A stretch of 64,000 nt of DNA, taken from assembly GCF_002844235.1 (NCBI RefSeq), contig NZ_PGTS01000003.1, forward strand, positions 496,001 through 560,000, read 5' to 3'. The stretch comes from Thalassospira povalilytica. GTDB lineage: Bacteria; Pseudomonadota; Alphaproteobacteria; Rhodospirillales; Thalassospiraceae. Shown one piece after another: positions 55,167 to 63,361 of the stretch. The number at the start of each line of letters is the position of its first letter. Position 1 is the first letter of the stretch. A model generated the notes under the pieces. The model saw only the letters and a program-made list of their open reading frames with translations, was not told the DNA's origin and did no database searches. The position numbers and the translations under genes are program-made.

Positions 55167-55271
55167 GTGACCCATCGCGGTCAGAGAAGTGATCGCAACA
55201 GAATTTCTCGGCGTATCGGCAAGACCAGAAGTCTTTGGCGGATGCGCCATTCCTGTTTGATTGGAGACGAC

Positions 55272-56567
55272 ATGTCGAACTTTACCGATTACAAGGTCGC
55301 GGACATTTCGCTGGCCTCGTGGGGCCGCAAGGAAATCGCGATTGCCGAAACCGAAATGCCGGGCCTGATGGCGCTGCGCGAAGAGTATGGCAATGCAAAA
55401 CCGCTTGCTGGCGCACGCATCGTCGGCTGCCTGCACATGACCATCCAGACCGCAGTTCTGATCGAGACGCTGACGGCACTTGGTGCTGAAGTTCGCTGGT
55501 CGTCGTGCAACATCTTCTCGACCCAGGATCAGGCTGCTGCGGCGATTGCGGCTGCTGAAATTCCGGTCTTCGCATGGAAAGGCGAAACCGAGGAAGAATT
55601 CTGGTGGTGCATCGAGCAGACCATTTCCGGTCCGAACGGCTGGAAGCCGAACCTTATTCTTGATGATGGCGGCGACGTTACCCAGCTGATCCATGACAAG
55701 TATCCGGAACTTCTCGAAGACATCAAAGGTCTGTCGGAAGAAACCACCACCGGTGTACATCGCCTTTATGAAATGGCGAAAAAAGGCACGCTCAAGGTTC
55801 CGGCGATCAACGTCAATGACTCGGTCACCAAGTCGAAATTCGACAACCTTTATGGCTGCCGTGAGTCGCTTGTTGATGGCATCAAGCGCGCAACCGACGT
55901 GATGGTTGCGGGCAAGATCGCGGTTGTTGCCGGCTTTGGCGACGTGGGCAAAGGTTCTGCTGCTTCGATGCGCAGTCAGGGTGCCCGCGTTCTGGTAACC
56001 GAAATCGATCCGATCTGCGCGCTTCAGGCCGCAATGGAAGGTTACGAAGTCACCACCATGGAAGACGCAGCCCCGGTTGGCGATATCTTTGTCACCACCA
56101 CCGGTAACATCGACATCATCACGCTTGACCACATGCGTGCGATGAAAGACCGCGCAATTGTTTGCAACATCGGTCACTTCGATTCCGAAATCCAGATCGG
56201 TTCGCTGCGCAATTACAAGTGGGACAACGTCAAGCCGCAGGTCGACGAAGTCGAGTTCCCGGATGGCAAACGTCTGATCGTTCTGGCCGAAGGTCGTCTG
56301 GTCAACCTTGGTTGCGCAACCGGTCACCCGAGCTTTGTGATGTCGGCATCCTTCACCAACCAGGTGCTGGCACAGATCGAGCTGTGGAAAAACCACGCGA
56401 ACTACGAAAACAAGGTTTATGTCCTGCCCAAACACCTTGATGAGAAAGTTGCAGCCCTGCATCTTGACCGTCTTGGCGTGAAACTGACCAAACTGTCCCA
56501 GGAACAGGCTGATTATATCGGCGTTCCGCAGGCTGGTCCGTTCAAGCCGGATCATTACCGCTACTAA
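55272..56567 (+). CDS. ahcY: S-adenosylhomocysteine hydrolase
   Basis: 431 residues, lacking the 40-residue insertion of some bacterial forms. It splits S-adenosylhomocysteine into adenosine and homocysteine, keeping methylation going. Conserved elements: [36 protein letters not shown], the NAD-binding [12 protein letters not shown] and the C-terminal PKHLDEKVA with the Lys and Tyr (DHYRY) that contact NAD. The ATG at 55272 fits the family and follows GGAGAC. It ends the chvI-ptsI-ahcY neighbourhood, which is common in relatives, but has its own promoter/operator and terminator. Confidence 0.95.
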   Translation: MSNFTDYKVADISLASWGRKEIAIAETEMPGLMALREEYGNAKPLAGARIVGCLHMTIQTAVLIETLTALGAEVRWSSCNIFSTQDQAAAAIAAAEIPVFAWKGETEEEFWWCIEQTISGPNGWKPNLILDDGGDVTQLIHDKYPELLEDIKGLSEETTTGVHRLYEMAKKGTLKVPAINVNDSVTKSKFDNLYGCRESLVDGIKRATDVMVAGKIAVVAGFGDVGKGSAASMRSQGARVLVTEIDPICALQAAMEGYEVTTMEDAAPVGDIFVTTTGNIDIITLDHMRAMKDRAIVCNIGHFDSEIQIGSLRNYKWDNVKPQVDEVEFPDGKRLIVLAEGRLVNLGCATGHPSFVMSASFTNQVLAQIELWKNHANYENKVYVLPKHLDEKVAALHLDRLGVKLTKLSQEQADYIGVPQAGPFKPDHYRY

Positions 56568-56589
56568 TCGGTTATCACCGATCTGCATC

Positions 56590-56622
56590 AAAGCCGGTCT
56601 GTTCGTTCAGACCGGCTTTTTT
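56590..56622 (+). terminator. Terminator of ahcY
   Basis: AAAGCCGGTCTG (56590-56601) pairs with 56608-56619, then a T-run. Confidence 0.85.
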
Positions 56623-56799
56623 GTGTTTTATACCCATGGGATCGACGCCTGACCGGGCAGAAACAAAATCGATGCACAGCAAATTGAAAAGGTTCTAGGA
56701 TCGGGTGTGACTTATATGATTGTATGGGAAGCTGAACTGATGTGAGCCGGTTCTTTCCGGCTTGTCAGCGCCATTCCGCCACCACAGAGAAATCGATCC

Positions 56800-57183
56800 A
56801 TGCCCCAGCTTGAAATCGAATATTCCGCCAAACTGCCGATTGCCGACGAGTTGTCCAAGCTTGCGGTTGATCTTCATTATGTTGTCGCGCGCGAAGCCGA
56901 TGCGGATCTTGGGTCTTTCAAAACCCGGATTACACCGCTTGAAAATGTGGTGATTGCCGATGGCAGTGACCGGCATGCCATGGTTCATCTTGATATCCGC
57001 TTATTGTCGGGGCGCAGTGAACGGGCGAAATTTGCCACCGGCGAAGCGGCCCTTGCGGCCTTGCGCGACCGGCTGGAATGGCTGGTTGGGGATTATGCGG
57101 TGCAATTTACCGTCGAGGTCCATGACCTTGACCGGGCCAATTACCACAAACATGTCACCGGTGTTGCACAGGTGCCCGGCTGA
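56800..57183 (+). CDS. 5-carboxymethyl-2-hydroxymuconate isomerase-family (tautomerase-like) protein
   Basis: 127 residues. After Met removal the N-terminal Pro of MPQLEIEYS is the catalytic base of the tautomerase superfamily. The rest follows the CHMI family (length, FKTRITPLENVVIADG, MVHLDIRLLSGRSERAKF). It would isomerise a hydroxymuconate in homoprotocatechuate breakdown, but no other genes of that pathway are nearby, so the real substrate may differ. Its stop abuts the stop of the next, convergent gene. Confidence 0.82.
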   Translation: MPQLEIEYSAKLPIADELSKLAVDLHYVVAREADADLGSFKTRITPLENVVIADGSDRHAMVHLDIRLLSGRSERAKFATGEAALAALRDRLEWLVGDYAVQFTVEVHDLDRANYHKHVTGVAQVPG

Positions 57184-58158
57184 TTACATCAGAAGGGCTT
57201 CGTGGATCGGGTGATCTGGCCCGTATCGGTCATTGAGAAGCTTGATCAGCTCACGCGAGAATTCCTTTCCGGCATCAAGCAACGACCGTAATTCCGCATC
57301 ATTGCGATCATGCGGGCCGACCCCGTCCAGACGTGCGCGCACATCGGGATCGGACAATTCGCGCAGGAACCGGTCATAAAGTTCAAGCGCAGGTAGGCTT
57401 TTTTCACCAAACACGGTTTGCAGGCGCGTAATAGGCGGAAGTTGTAAAAGTTCCGACAGTTTTTCACGTTTCCCCGCATAATCACGACCCGCAGTTTCAG
57501 CAGCCGCAATAATGCCGCCGAAATAAAGCATTTTACGTGAAAAGACGAGTTTCAGCCGCCGTGGCGCCCAGGCCTTGCTGGCGTCGCCTTCGCGGGTTTT
57601 GATTTCAAAATCGACACTGATGGTCCGGTAATAGCGGATCACATCATTGACCAGAAATCGCGCAATCGAGTCCCGGGTGACCGATGTGGTGACGTAATTG
57701 GCGATCAGATCGTCAAAGAATTTGCGTTTGCCCGCTTCGTTATAAAGCCATTCGCATTCCAGTAGGAACAGCAGCCGCCGGGTAGTAATCGAGTTGGTAT
57801 CGCCATCCAGACCGATGCGATTTACCAGTTCTTCGGCGGTGACATAGGATGAAAACGGGCCGTTTACGGCCGGTTTGCGGGTCACCATTTTGCCAAGGAT
57901 ATCGGCGACATCCTGATGGGGGGCCTGATCACGTTCGGCTTCGCGGCCAATGATGAAGTAATCAAGATCGGATTGATCGGATGCCTCGTGCCGGCCATAG
58001 GAACCGGTTACCACAACGCAAAAATTATCACCCGTCAGGCGGTTGCCCAACGCATCACGCATCTCTGCCAGGCGACGGGCAGAGTAATCCTGATTGATGG
58101 CGATGGTTGCGGGTAACAAGATCGGGACAGCCTCTTGGTGCGACTCGTTGATTACCAA
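57184..58158 (-). CDS. Nucleotidyltransferase-domain protein
   Basis: 324 residues. The motif GSYGR (52-56) followed by SDLD (63-66) is the classic Pol-beta-type nucleotidyltransferase active site (hG[GS]x9-13Dh[DE]h). The downstream part, about 100-320, is helical with no named domain I recognise. It may add NMP to a protein or small molecule, as in GlnD-like or MNT enzymes; the target is unknown. Single gene, converging on the CHMI-like gene and divergent from the cupin gene. Confidence 0.75.
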   Translation of the reverse strand: MVINESHQEAVPILLPATIAINQDYSARRLAEMRDALGNRLTGDNFCVVVTGSYGRHEASDQSDLDYFIIGREAERDQAPHQDVADILGKMVTRKPAVNGPFSSYVTAEELVNRIGLDGDTNSITTRRLLFLLECEWLYNEAGKRKFFDDLIANYVTTSVTRDSIARFLVNDVIRYYRTISVDFEIKTREGDASKAWAPRRLKLVFSRKMLYFGGIIAAAETAGRDYAGKREKLSELLQLPPITRLQTVFGEKSLPALELYDRFLRELSDPDVRARLDGVGPHDRNDAELRSLLDAGKEFSRELIKLLNDRYGPDHPIHEALLM

Positions 58159-58314
58159 CTATCTGCGTAACGGTTAAAGATTAATACCGCGTTTAACTTA
58201 TATGGGGTGTGGGGGATTAAGATGATTGACGGTCCGGTTAAAAAGCCCAAACTTGGCGCCCGGGTTTCGGCACCGGAAACCGCGCCCCACAGATTTTTAG
58301 AAAAGATTCCCGCC

Positions 58315-58644
58315 ATGGACATCGCCAATTTGCCATTCGGCACGACCGACTGGTCAAGTGTTGAAGCCACCAGACATCCCGGCGAGACCGGATTTGCCAC
58401 CTGGCGCACCCGACAATTCGGTCCGATCCGGGTTCGAATGGTGCAATATTCACCGGGCTATCTTGCCGATCACTGGTGTTCGAAGGGGCATATCCTGCTG
58501 TGCCTTGAAGGCGAACTTGTGACCGAACTTGACGATGGCCGGACCTTCATTCTCAAACCCGGTATGAGCTACCAGGTGGCCGACAATGCCGAAGCCCACC
58601 GTTCATCAACCAAAAGCGGTGCGACCTTGTTTGTGGTCGATTGA
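58315..58644 (+). CDS. DHCW-motif cupin protein
   Basis: 109 residues from the ATG at 58315; the frame extends 36 codons upstream without family similarity. It matches the small cupins with the ADHWCSKGHILLCLEGEL motif (D52-H53-W54-C55) and the second strand MSYQVADNAEAHRSS. A compact beta-barrel, probably metal-binding. No enzymatic role is established for the family. Confidence 0.78.
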   Translation: MDIANLPFGTTDWSSVEATRHPGETGFATWRTRQFGPIRVRMVQYSPGYLADHWCSKGHILLCLEGELVTELDDGRTFILKPGMSYQVADNAEAHRSSTKSGATLFVVD

Positions 58645-58686
58645 CATTGTGTCAGCGCGTTGCGGGGCGATATCGGCCAGCGCGTC

Positions 58687-58717
58687 AGGCAGTCCCGCGT
58701 AACAGGAAGGACTGCCT
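58687..58717. repeat. Hairpin between convergent cupin and uxaA genes
   Basis: AGGCAGTCC (58687-58695) pairs with GGACTGCCT (58709-58717) around a 13-base loop. No T-run on either strand; perhaps an mRNA 3' end stabiliser serving both genes. Confidence 0.4.
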
Positions 58718-58818
58718 TGCTGGGCATCGTATTTGACGGCGTGCTCAAGCCAGCCCGGTTTCCGACATCCTTGAAAATATGACGTCATGCGACAGTTCGC
58801 ATCCGAGGTTCATGATCG

Positions 58819-60351
58819 CTACATCACCGCCCCGATTTGCCAGGGGACAAATTCCGCACTGCCAAAGCCAAGGGCCTCGCTTTTGCTTTTGGTGCCCGAT
58901 GCAATCCCAAGAAACAGGTCGAATATTTCGCGGCCTTTTTCTTCGATTGTAACGGCACCATCGACAATGGTCCCGCAATTGACGTCCATGTCTTCGGACA
59001 TGTTTTCATACATCGTGCTGTTGGTTGCCAGCTTGATGCACGGGCTTGGCACATAGCCCGAAACCGATCCGCGACCGGTTGTAAAGGCAATCAGGGTAGC
59101 CCCGCTTGCGATTTGGCCGGTGACAGAGCATGGGTCGTAGCCGGGGCTGTCCATAAAGACAAAGCCCTTGTTGGTGATGATCTGACCAAATTCATAGACA
59201 TCGGTCAGGGGGGCGGTGCCGCCCTTGGCAACGGCGCCCAGTGACTTTTCCAGAATGGTGGTCAAGCCGCCCCGTTTGTTGCCCGGCGACGGGTTGTTGT
59301 TCATTTCGCCGCCGCGCACCGATGTGTAGTTTTCCCACCACAAAATCCGGTCGACCAGTTTCTGGCCAACCGCGTCATTGATGGCGCGCCGGGTCAGAAG
59401 ATGTTCGGCCCCATAGATTTCAGGTGTTTCCGAAAGGATGGTTGTACCGCCGTGACGGACCAGCAAATCGGACGCATAGCCGAGTGCGGGATTGGCGGTA
59501 ATGCCGGAATATCCATCCGATCCACCGCATTGCAGACCGACAATCAATTCGGATGCCGGTGCGCGGACCCGCTTGGCCTGATTGGCGCGAAGGGCCAGAT
59601 CACGAACAATATCAACGCCGCGTTCGACAGTTTGGCGTGTGCCGCCGCTGTTCTGGATGGTCATGTAGTGGAAATTGCCGTCATGACGCAGTTTTTCAGC
59701 ACCGACAAGATCTTCGACCTGCATGGCTTCGCACCCCAGACCGACCAGAAGGATACCGCCAAAATTCGGATGTTTGGCATAGCCCGCAAGGGTTCGAAAC
59801 AGGGTGTCATAGCCCTCGTCATGGCGGCCCATGCCACAGCCACTGCCATGCACGATCGGCACGATGCCATCGACATTTTCAAGATCGGTAAACCAGCCGG
59901 TTTTTTTCGCCTGTTCGGCAATGAAACGCGCGACACTGCCCGAGCAATTCACCGATGTCAGAACACCGATATAGTTCCGGGTGCCAAAGCGTCCGTCACT
60001 GCGCGGATAACCCATGAAAAAGCGCGTATCCGATGCGGGAGGCAAAGGTTTGGCATCTTTGCTGAAATCATAGTTCTGGCGATGGTCGCTCATGCCGAGA
60101 TTGTGGGTATGAACATGATCGCCGGGTTTGATGTCGGTGGTGGCAACACCAATGATCTGACCATAGCGCAGAACAGATTGGCCGGCGGCAATTGGACGTA
60201 TTGCGACTTTGTGGCCACGTGCGACCGGAGCAGTCAGGGTGACAGAACTTTGCGAAAGTTCTGCCCCCGTTTTCAGGTCCGCCAGGGCAATTTCGACATT
60301 GTCGCCGGGATGCAGCAAGATGCTGATGGGTGGGGATTGGGTCATTTGCAT
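58819..60351 (-). CDS. uxaA: UxaA-family sugar-acid dehydratase (altronate/galactarate type)
   Basis: 510 residues. The N-terminal SAF-like domain (about 8-95, ARGHKVAIRPIAAGQSVLRYGQIIG) is followed by the large dehydratase domain with GSGCGMGRHDEGYDTLFRTL, VGLGCEAMQVEDL, VGLQCGGSDGYSGITANPALGYASDLL and NPSPGNKRGGLTTILEKSLG. The cysteines and histidines match those expected for the Fe(II) site of the family. It would dehydrate an aldonate/aldarate to the 2-keto-3-deoxy acid. It follows dctM by 13 bp and so is part of the TRAP operon; which sugar acid is not readable (altronate, galactarate and related are possible). Confidence 0.87.
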   Translation of the reverse strand: MQMTQSPPISILLHPGDNVEIALADLKTGAELSQSSVTLTAPVARGHKVAIRPIAAGQSVLRYGQIIGVATTDIKPGDHVHTHNLGMSDHRQNYDFSKDAKPLPPASDTRFFMGYPRSDGRFGTRNYIGVLTSVNCSGSVARFIAEQAKKTGWFTDLENVDGIVPIVHGSGCGMGRHDEGYDTLFRTLAGYAKHPNFGGILLVGLGCEAMQVEDLVGAEKLRHDGNFHYMTIQNSGGTRQTVERGVDIVRDLALRANQAKRVRAPASELIVGLQCGGSDGYSGITANPALGYASDLLVRHGGTTILSETPEIYGAEHLLTRRAINDAVGQKLVDRILWWENYTSVRGGEMNNNPSPGNKRGGLTTILEKSLGAVAKGGTAPLTDVYEFGQIITNKGFVFMDSPGYDPCSVTGQIASGATLIAFTTGRGSVSGYVPSPCIKLATNSTMYENMSEDMDVNCGTIVDGAVTIEEKGREIFDLFLGIASGTKSKSEALGFGSAEFVPWQIGAVM

Positions 60352-60364
60352 CTATTTTCGTGCT

Positions 60365-61645
60365 TTATTGCCGATAAAGAAGTTCAGGCAAGAACAGGGT
60401 GATCGAAGGAACATAGGTCAAAAGCAACAACACAGCGATCAGCGGAACCAGGAACGGCATGGTGGCCTTGGCACAGCGTTCAAATGATATGGCCGACACC
60501 TTGGACAGCACATAAAGCACCATGCCGATGGGCGGTGTCAGAAGGCCGATCATCAGATTGAGGATGACGATGATGCCCAGATGGATCGGGTCGATGCCAA
60601 GCTGCAGCGAGACGGGCAGCAAGACCGGTACCAGAATGGAAATTGCCGCAATGGTTTCCATGAACAGCCCGATCACAAGCACGATCAGGGTAATGATCAG
60701 AAGAATCAGGGCCTTGTTCTGGGTCAGGCCAAGCAGGGTCTCAGAGAACACAACGGCGGCCTGATTGGCGGCAAGGATCCAGGCAAAGACACTGGCGGTC
60801 CCGACAATCAGCAAAATCGATGCAGTTGTTTCGATGGTTTCAATCGAAACCCGGATCAGTTTTTTCCAGCTTAGGGTCCGGTAAACCGCCATGCCCAGAA
60901 GGATGGCATAGCTTGCTGCGCAAACAGCGGCCTCGGTCGGGGTAAACATGCCAGATGCAATGCCACCGACAATGATGACCGGGGTCAGAAGTGGCAGAAA
61001 GGCGGTCTTGAAGGTCGATCCGACAAGCTTCGGGCTGAAGGCGACGTCGCGCGGATAGTTGCGTTTACGCGCCATCCACCAGACCATGACCATCAGGGAT
61101 GCCGCCATCAGAAGACCCGGGATGATACCCGCGACAAACAGTTCCCCGATCGAGACCGAGGCCATGACACCAAAAATAACAAGCGGCAGCGAAGGCGGAA
61201 TGATCGGCCCGATGGTTGAGGACGCGGCCGTGATGCCGACCGAAAAGTCGTCATCATATCCGGCGTCGCGCATTGCCTTGATTTCAATTGATCCAAGGCC
61301 CCCGGCATCGGCAACAGCGGCACCGGACATGCCGGCAAACACAATGCTGGCGCCGATATTCACGTGGCCCAAACCACCATGGGCCCAGCCGACAAGGGCG
61401 CGGGCAAAGGCAAAAATCCTGCTGGTGATACCGGCCGAATTCATCAATCCGCCAGCAAGGATAAAGAATGGAATGGCGAGAAGCGGAAAGCTGTTCATGC
61501 CGTTGATCATGTTATGAAGCAGCACGACAGGCGGCATGCCTTCAAGCAGGATATAAAGCAGCGAGGAAAGACCAAGTGCCACGGCAATCGGCAAGCGCAG
61601 GGCGATCAGGACGACCAGCGATACCAGAAGAAGAATGAAACTCAT
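60365..61645 (-). CDS. dctM: TRAP transporter large permease, DctM family
   Basis: 426 residues and about 12 membrane helices. IVFAGMSGAAVADAGGLGSIEIKAMRDAGYD, ITAASSTIGPIIPPSLPLVIFG and GLLTPPIGMVLYV are the family hallmarks. With DctQ it forms the membrane part, moving sugar acids using a sodium gradient. Its ATG overlaps the dctQ stop by one base. Confidence 0.93.
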   Translation of the reverse strand: MSFILLLVSLVVLIALRLPIAVALGLSSLLYILLEGMPPVVLLHNMINGMNSFPLLAIPFFILAGGLMNSAGITSRIFAFARALVGWAHGGLGHVNIGASIVFAGMSGAAVADAGGLGSIEIKAMRDAGYDDDFSVGITAASSTIGPIIPPSLPLVIFGVMASVSIGELFVAGIIPGLLMAASLMVMVWWMARKRNYPRDVAFSPKLVGSTFKTAFLPLLTPVIIVGGIASGMFTPTEAAVCAASYAILLGMAVYRTLSWKKLIRVSIETIETTASILLIVGTASVFAWILAANQAAVVFSETLLGLTQNKALILLIITLIVLVIGLFMETIAAISILVPVLLPVSLQLGIDPIHLGIIVILNLMIGLLTPPIGMVLYVLSKVSAISFERCAKATMPFLVPLIAVLLLLTYVPSITLFLPELLYRQ

Positions 61646-62157
61646 CAGCGCGGTCTCCGCAGCAAAAGATAGATCTGGTAAAGATGGACGACCATCAGGA
61701 CGCCAAGGGCAGCCAGGATCAATCCATAGAAGTAGTATTTGGGAAGTGGCAGAGAGACCATCTTCTGGTAGGAGGTCTTGGTCATCAGCTCGTTCAGGGA
61801 ATAGATGGCAAAGCCAAAGAAGCCTGATGACAGCAACAGTGCGACAAGTTTGAGCTTGGTCAGACCCCGCCCGGCAAGTTTGTCGATAAATTCAAGGCGG
61901 ATATGGCTGTCGACAAGCTGGCATTTGATCGCCCCGACAAAGGCCAGGAGAATAAGCAGGTAACGTGCGACTTCCTCTGTCCAGGCCAGTGAGTCATTCA
62001 GGACGTAGCGGGTGAAGAATTGCAGGAACACCGTGACGAACAAGGCACAAAACACCAGCAAAGCCGGAAAGTCGGCCCAAGTGATGTTCAAGCGGAAATT
62101 CGTTTCGGCTTCTTGTTGTTCCTGTTCCTTGAAAAGATCCCCGTTGATGTCAGACAT
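61645..62157 (-). CDS. dctQ: TRAP transporter small permease, DctQ family
   Basis: 170 residues and four membrane helices with the RYVLNDSLAWTEEVARYLLILLAFVGA stretch diagnostic for DctQ. GGAGAG lies seven bases before the ATG. Gap to dctP is 88 bp and holds a strong hairpin. Confidence 0.9.
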   Translation of the reverse strand: MSDINGDLFKEQEQQEAETNFRLNITWADFPALLVFCALFVTVFLQFFTRYVLNDSLAWTEEVARYLLILLAFVGAIKCQLVDSHIRLEFIDKLAGRGLTKLKLVALLLSSGFFGFAIYSLNELMTKTSYQKMVSLPLPKYYFYGLILAALGVLMVVHLYQIYLLLRRPR

Positions 62158-62192
62158 TTTTGTCTCTCCGTTGGGAACGGGACATGACGTAA

Positions 62193-62215
62193 CCGGGGGA
62201 AATGGTTTCCCCCGG
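62193..62215 (-). repeat. Intercistronic hairpin between dctP and dctQ
   Basis: CCGGGGGAAA (62193-62202) pairs perfectly with TTTCCCCCGG (62206-62215). Likely stabilises the dctP mRNA end and lowers dctQM expression relative to the binding protein, as is common in binding-protein-dependent operons. Confidence 0.6.
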
Positions 62216-62245
62216 CCGGATTCGGGATGGAAAGGTCAGGCGGGG

Positions 62246-63238
62246 TTAACCCTTGATCGCCTGAAGGCGTTCATAAATTTCCGGATCCCATGGCATGTCG
62301 TCGCTTTTCAGGCGCGGAGCAATAACGTCAATGAACGGACCACGATCAACCTTGTTGACCGTAACGCCCTGTGTGGTGAACCAGTCAGCCAGTTCTTTTT
62401 CGCTTTTGACGATTTCATCGGATGCGTGAATGCCGGCTTCCTGAAGGGTATCAAGCAACAGTTTTCCGTCTTCTTCACCCAGTTTGGACATGGTCGAAGG
62501 TGAAACCAGCATGATCAGCGAGTTGATGATGTGCCCTGTCAGATTGATGTTTGACTGAACTTCATAGAACTTTTTGAACTTGATGGTCGGAAGCGGGTTT
62601 TCCTGTGCATCAACAACGCCTTGTTGCAAGGCAAGATAGACTTCGGAAAAGGCCATCGGTGTCGGATTGGCACCGGTTTCCTTGGGGAACATCTGATAGG
62701 CTGGTGCATTGGGCGTGCGGATTTTCAGGCCCTTCATATCCGCCGGGGTCAGGACCGGTTTGTTGGACGTGACATGACGCGCGCCATAGTAAACAAGCCC
62801 TGCAATCTGGTTGCCGGTGACGTCGGTATATTCCTTGGACAATTCGGCAAACAGATCGGATTTGACGTAATTTGACCAATGATCATAGCCGCGAAGCGCA
62901 AAGGGATAGTCCGAGATCGAGATCGGCGGGTAAGTCTGCCCAAGATAGGCAACGCCGGTATAGATGATGTCAATGGAACCCAGCGTCAGGGCTTCGTTGA
63001 TGGCGGCTTCCTTGCCAAGCTGGGAGGCAGGATAAACCTTGATTTCATAGCGGCCGTTTGTACGTTCCGAAAACATCGATGCGGCTTCAAGTGCGGCGCG
63101 ATGATACGGAGTATCGACTTCGTAAACATGGCCGAATTTCAAGACTTCTTGCGCCTTGGATGCGTTGGACATTCCTGCAAGGGTTGCAAAGGCCGTCAAT
63201 CCCATCAGAAGCGTACGGGACAATTTCCGAGTGAACAT
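62246..63238 (-). CDS. dctP: TRAP transporter periplasmic binding protein, DctP family
   Basis: 330 residues. The signal peptide (about 1-28) ends ASKAQ-EVLKFGH. Mature features: EVDTPYHRAALEAASMFSERTNGRYEIKVYPASQLG, and KGLKIRTPNAPAYQMF with the conserved Arg that clamps the carboxylate. QGVVDAQENPLPTI is also typical. AGGAGG is well placed before the ATG. Located with a UxaA-family dehydratase, its ligand is likely an aldonate, uronate or aldarate. Confidence 0.93.
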   Translation of the reverse strand: MFTRKLSRTLLMGLTAFATLAGMSNASKAQEVLKFGHVYEVDTPYHRAALEAASMFSERTNGRYEIKVYPASQLGKEAAINEALTLGSIDIIYTGVAYLGQTYPPISISDYPFALRGYDHWSNYVKSDLFAELSKEYTDVTGNQIAGLVYYGARHVTSNKPVLTPADMKGLKIRTPNAPAYQMFPKETGANPTPMAFSEVYLALQQGVVDAQENPLPTIKFKKFYEVQSNINLTGHIINSLIMLVSPSTMSKLGEEDGKLLLDTLQEAGIHASDEIVKSEKELADWFTTQGVTVNKVDRGPFIDVIAPRLKSDDMPWDPEIYERLQAIKG

Positions 63239-63297
63239 TTAGTCCTCCTTGATTGTGGTTATTTTTATTTTTTGTTTTTTCCAATTGATCTTAGGGA

Positions 63298-63352
63298 ACA
63301 GTTGCCAAGGACCTCAACTGTCTTTAATGCTTAAAAAACATCCATAAAGACA
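63298..63352. promoter_or_regulatory. Overlapping inverted repeats between dctP and the GntR gene, candidate operators
   Basis: ACAGTTG (63298-63304) and CAACTGT (63315-63321) form a dyad with a 10-base spacer. TGTCTTTA (63319-63326) and TAAAGACA (63345-63352) form another. Both lie in the divergent promoter region and could bind the regulator encoded at 63362. Confidence 0.45.
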
Positions 63353-63361
63353 GGGGCTTTG

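Noticed and set aside
55170-55271. SAH or SAM riboswitch in the ahcY leader
   Set aside because: I looked for the conserved cores and the long paired elements and could not find them in the 100-base leader.
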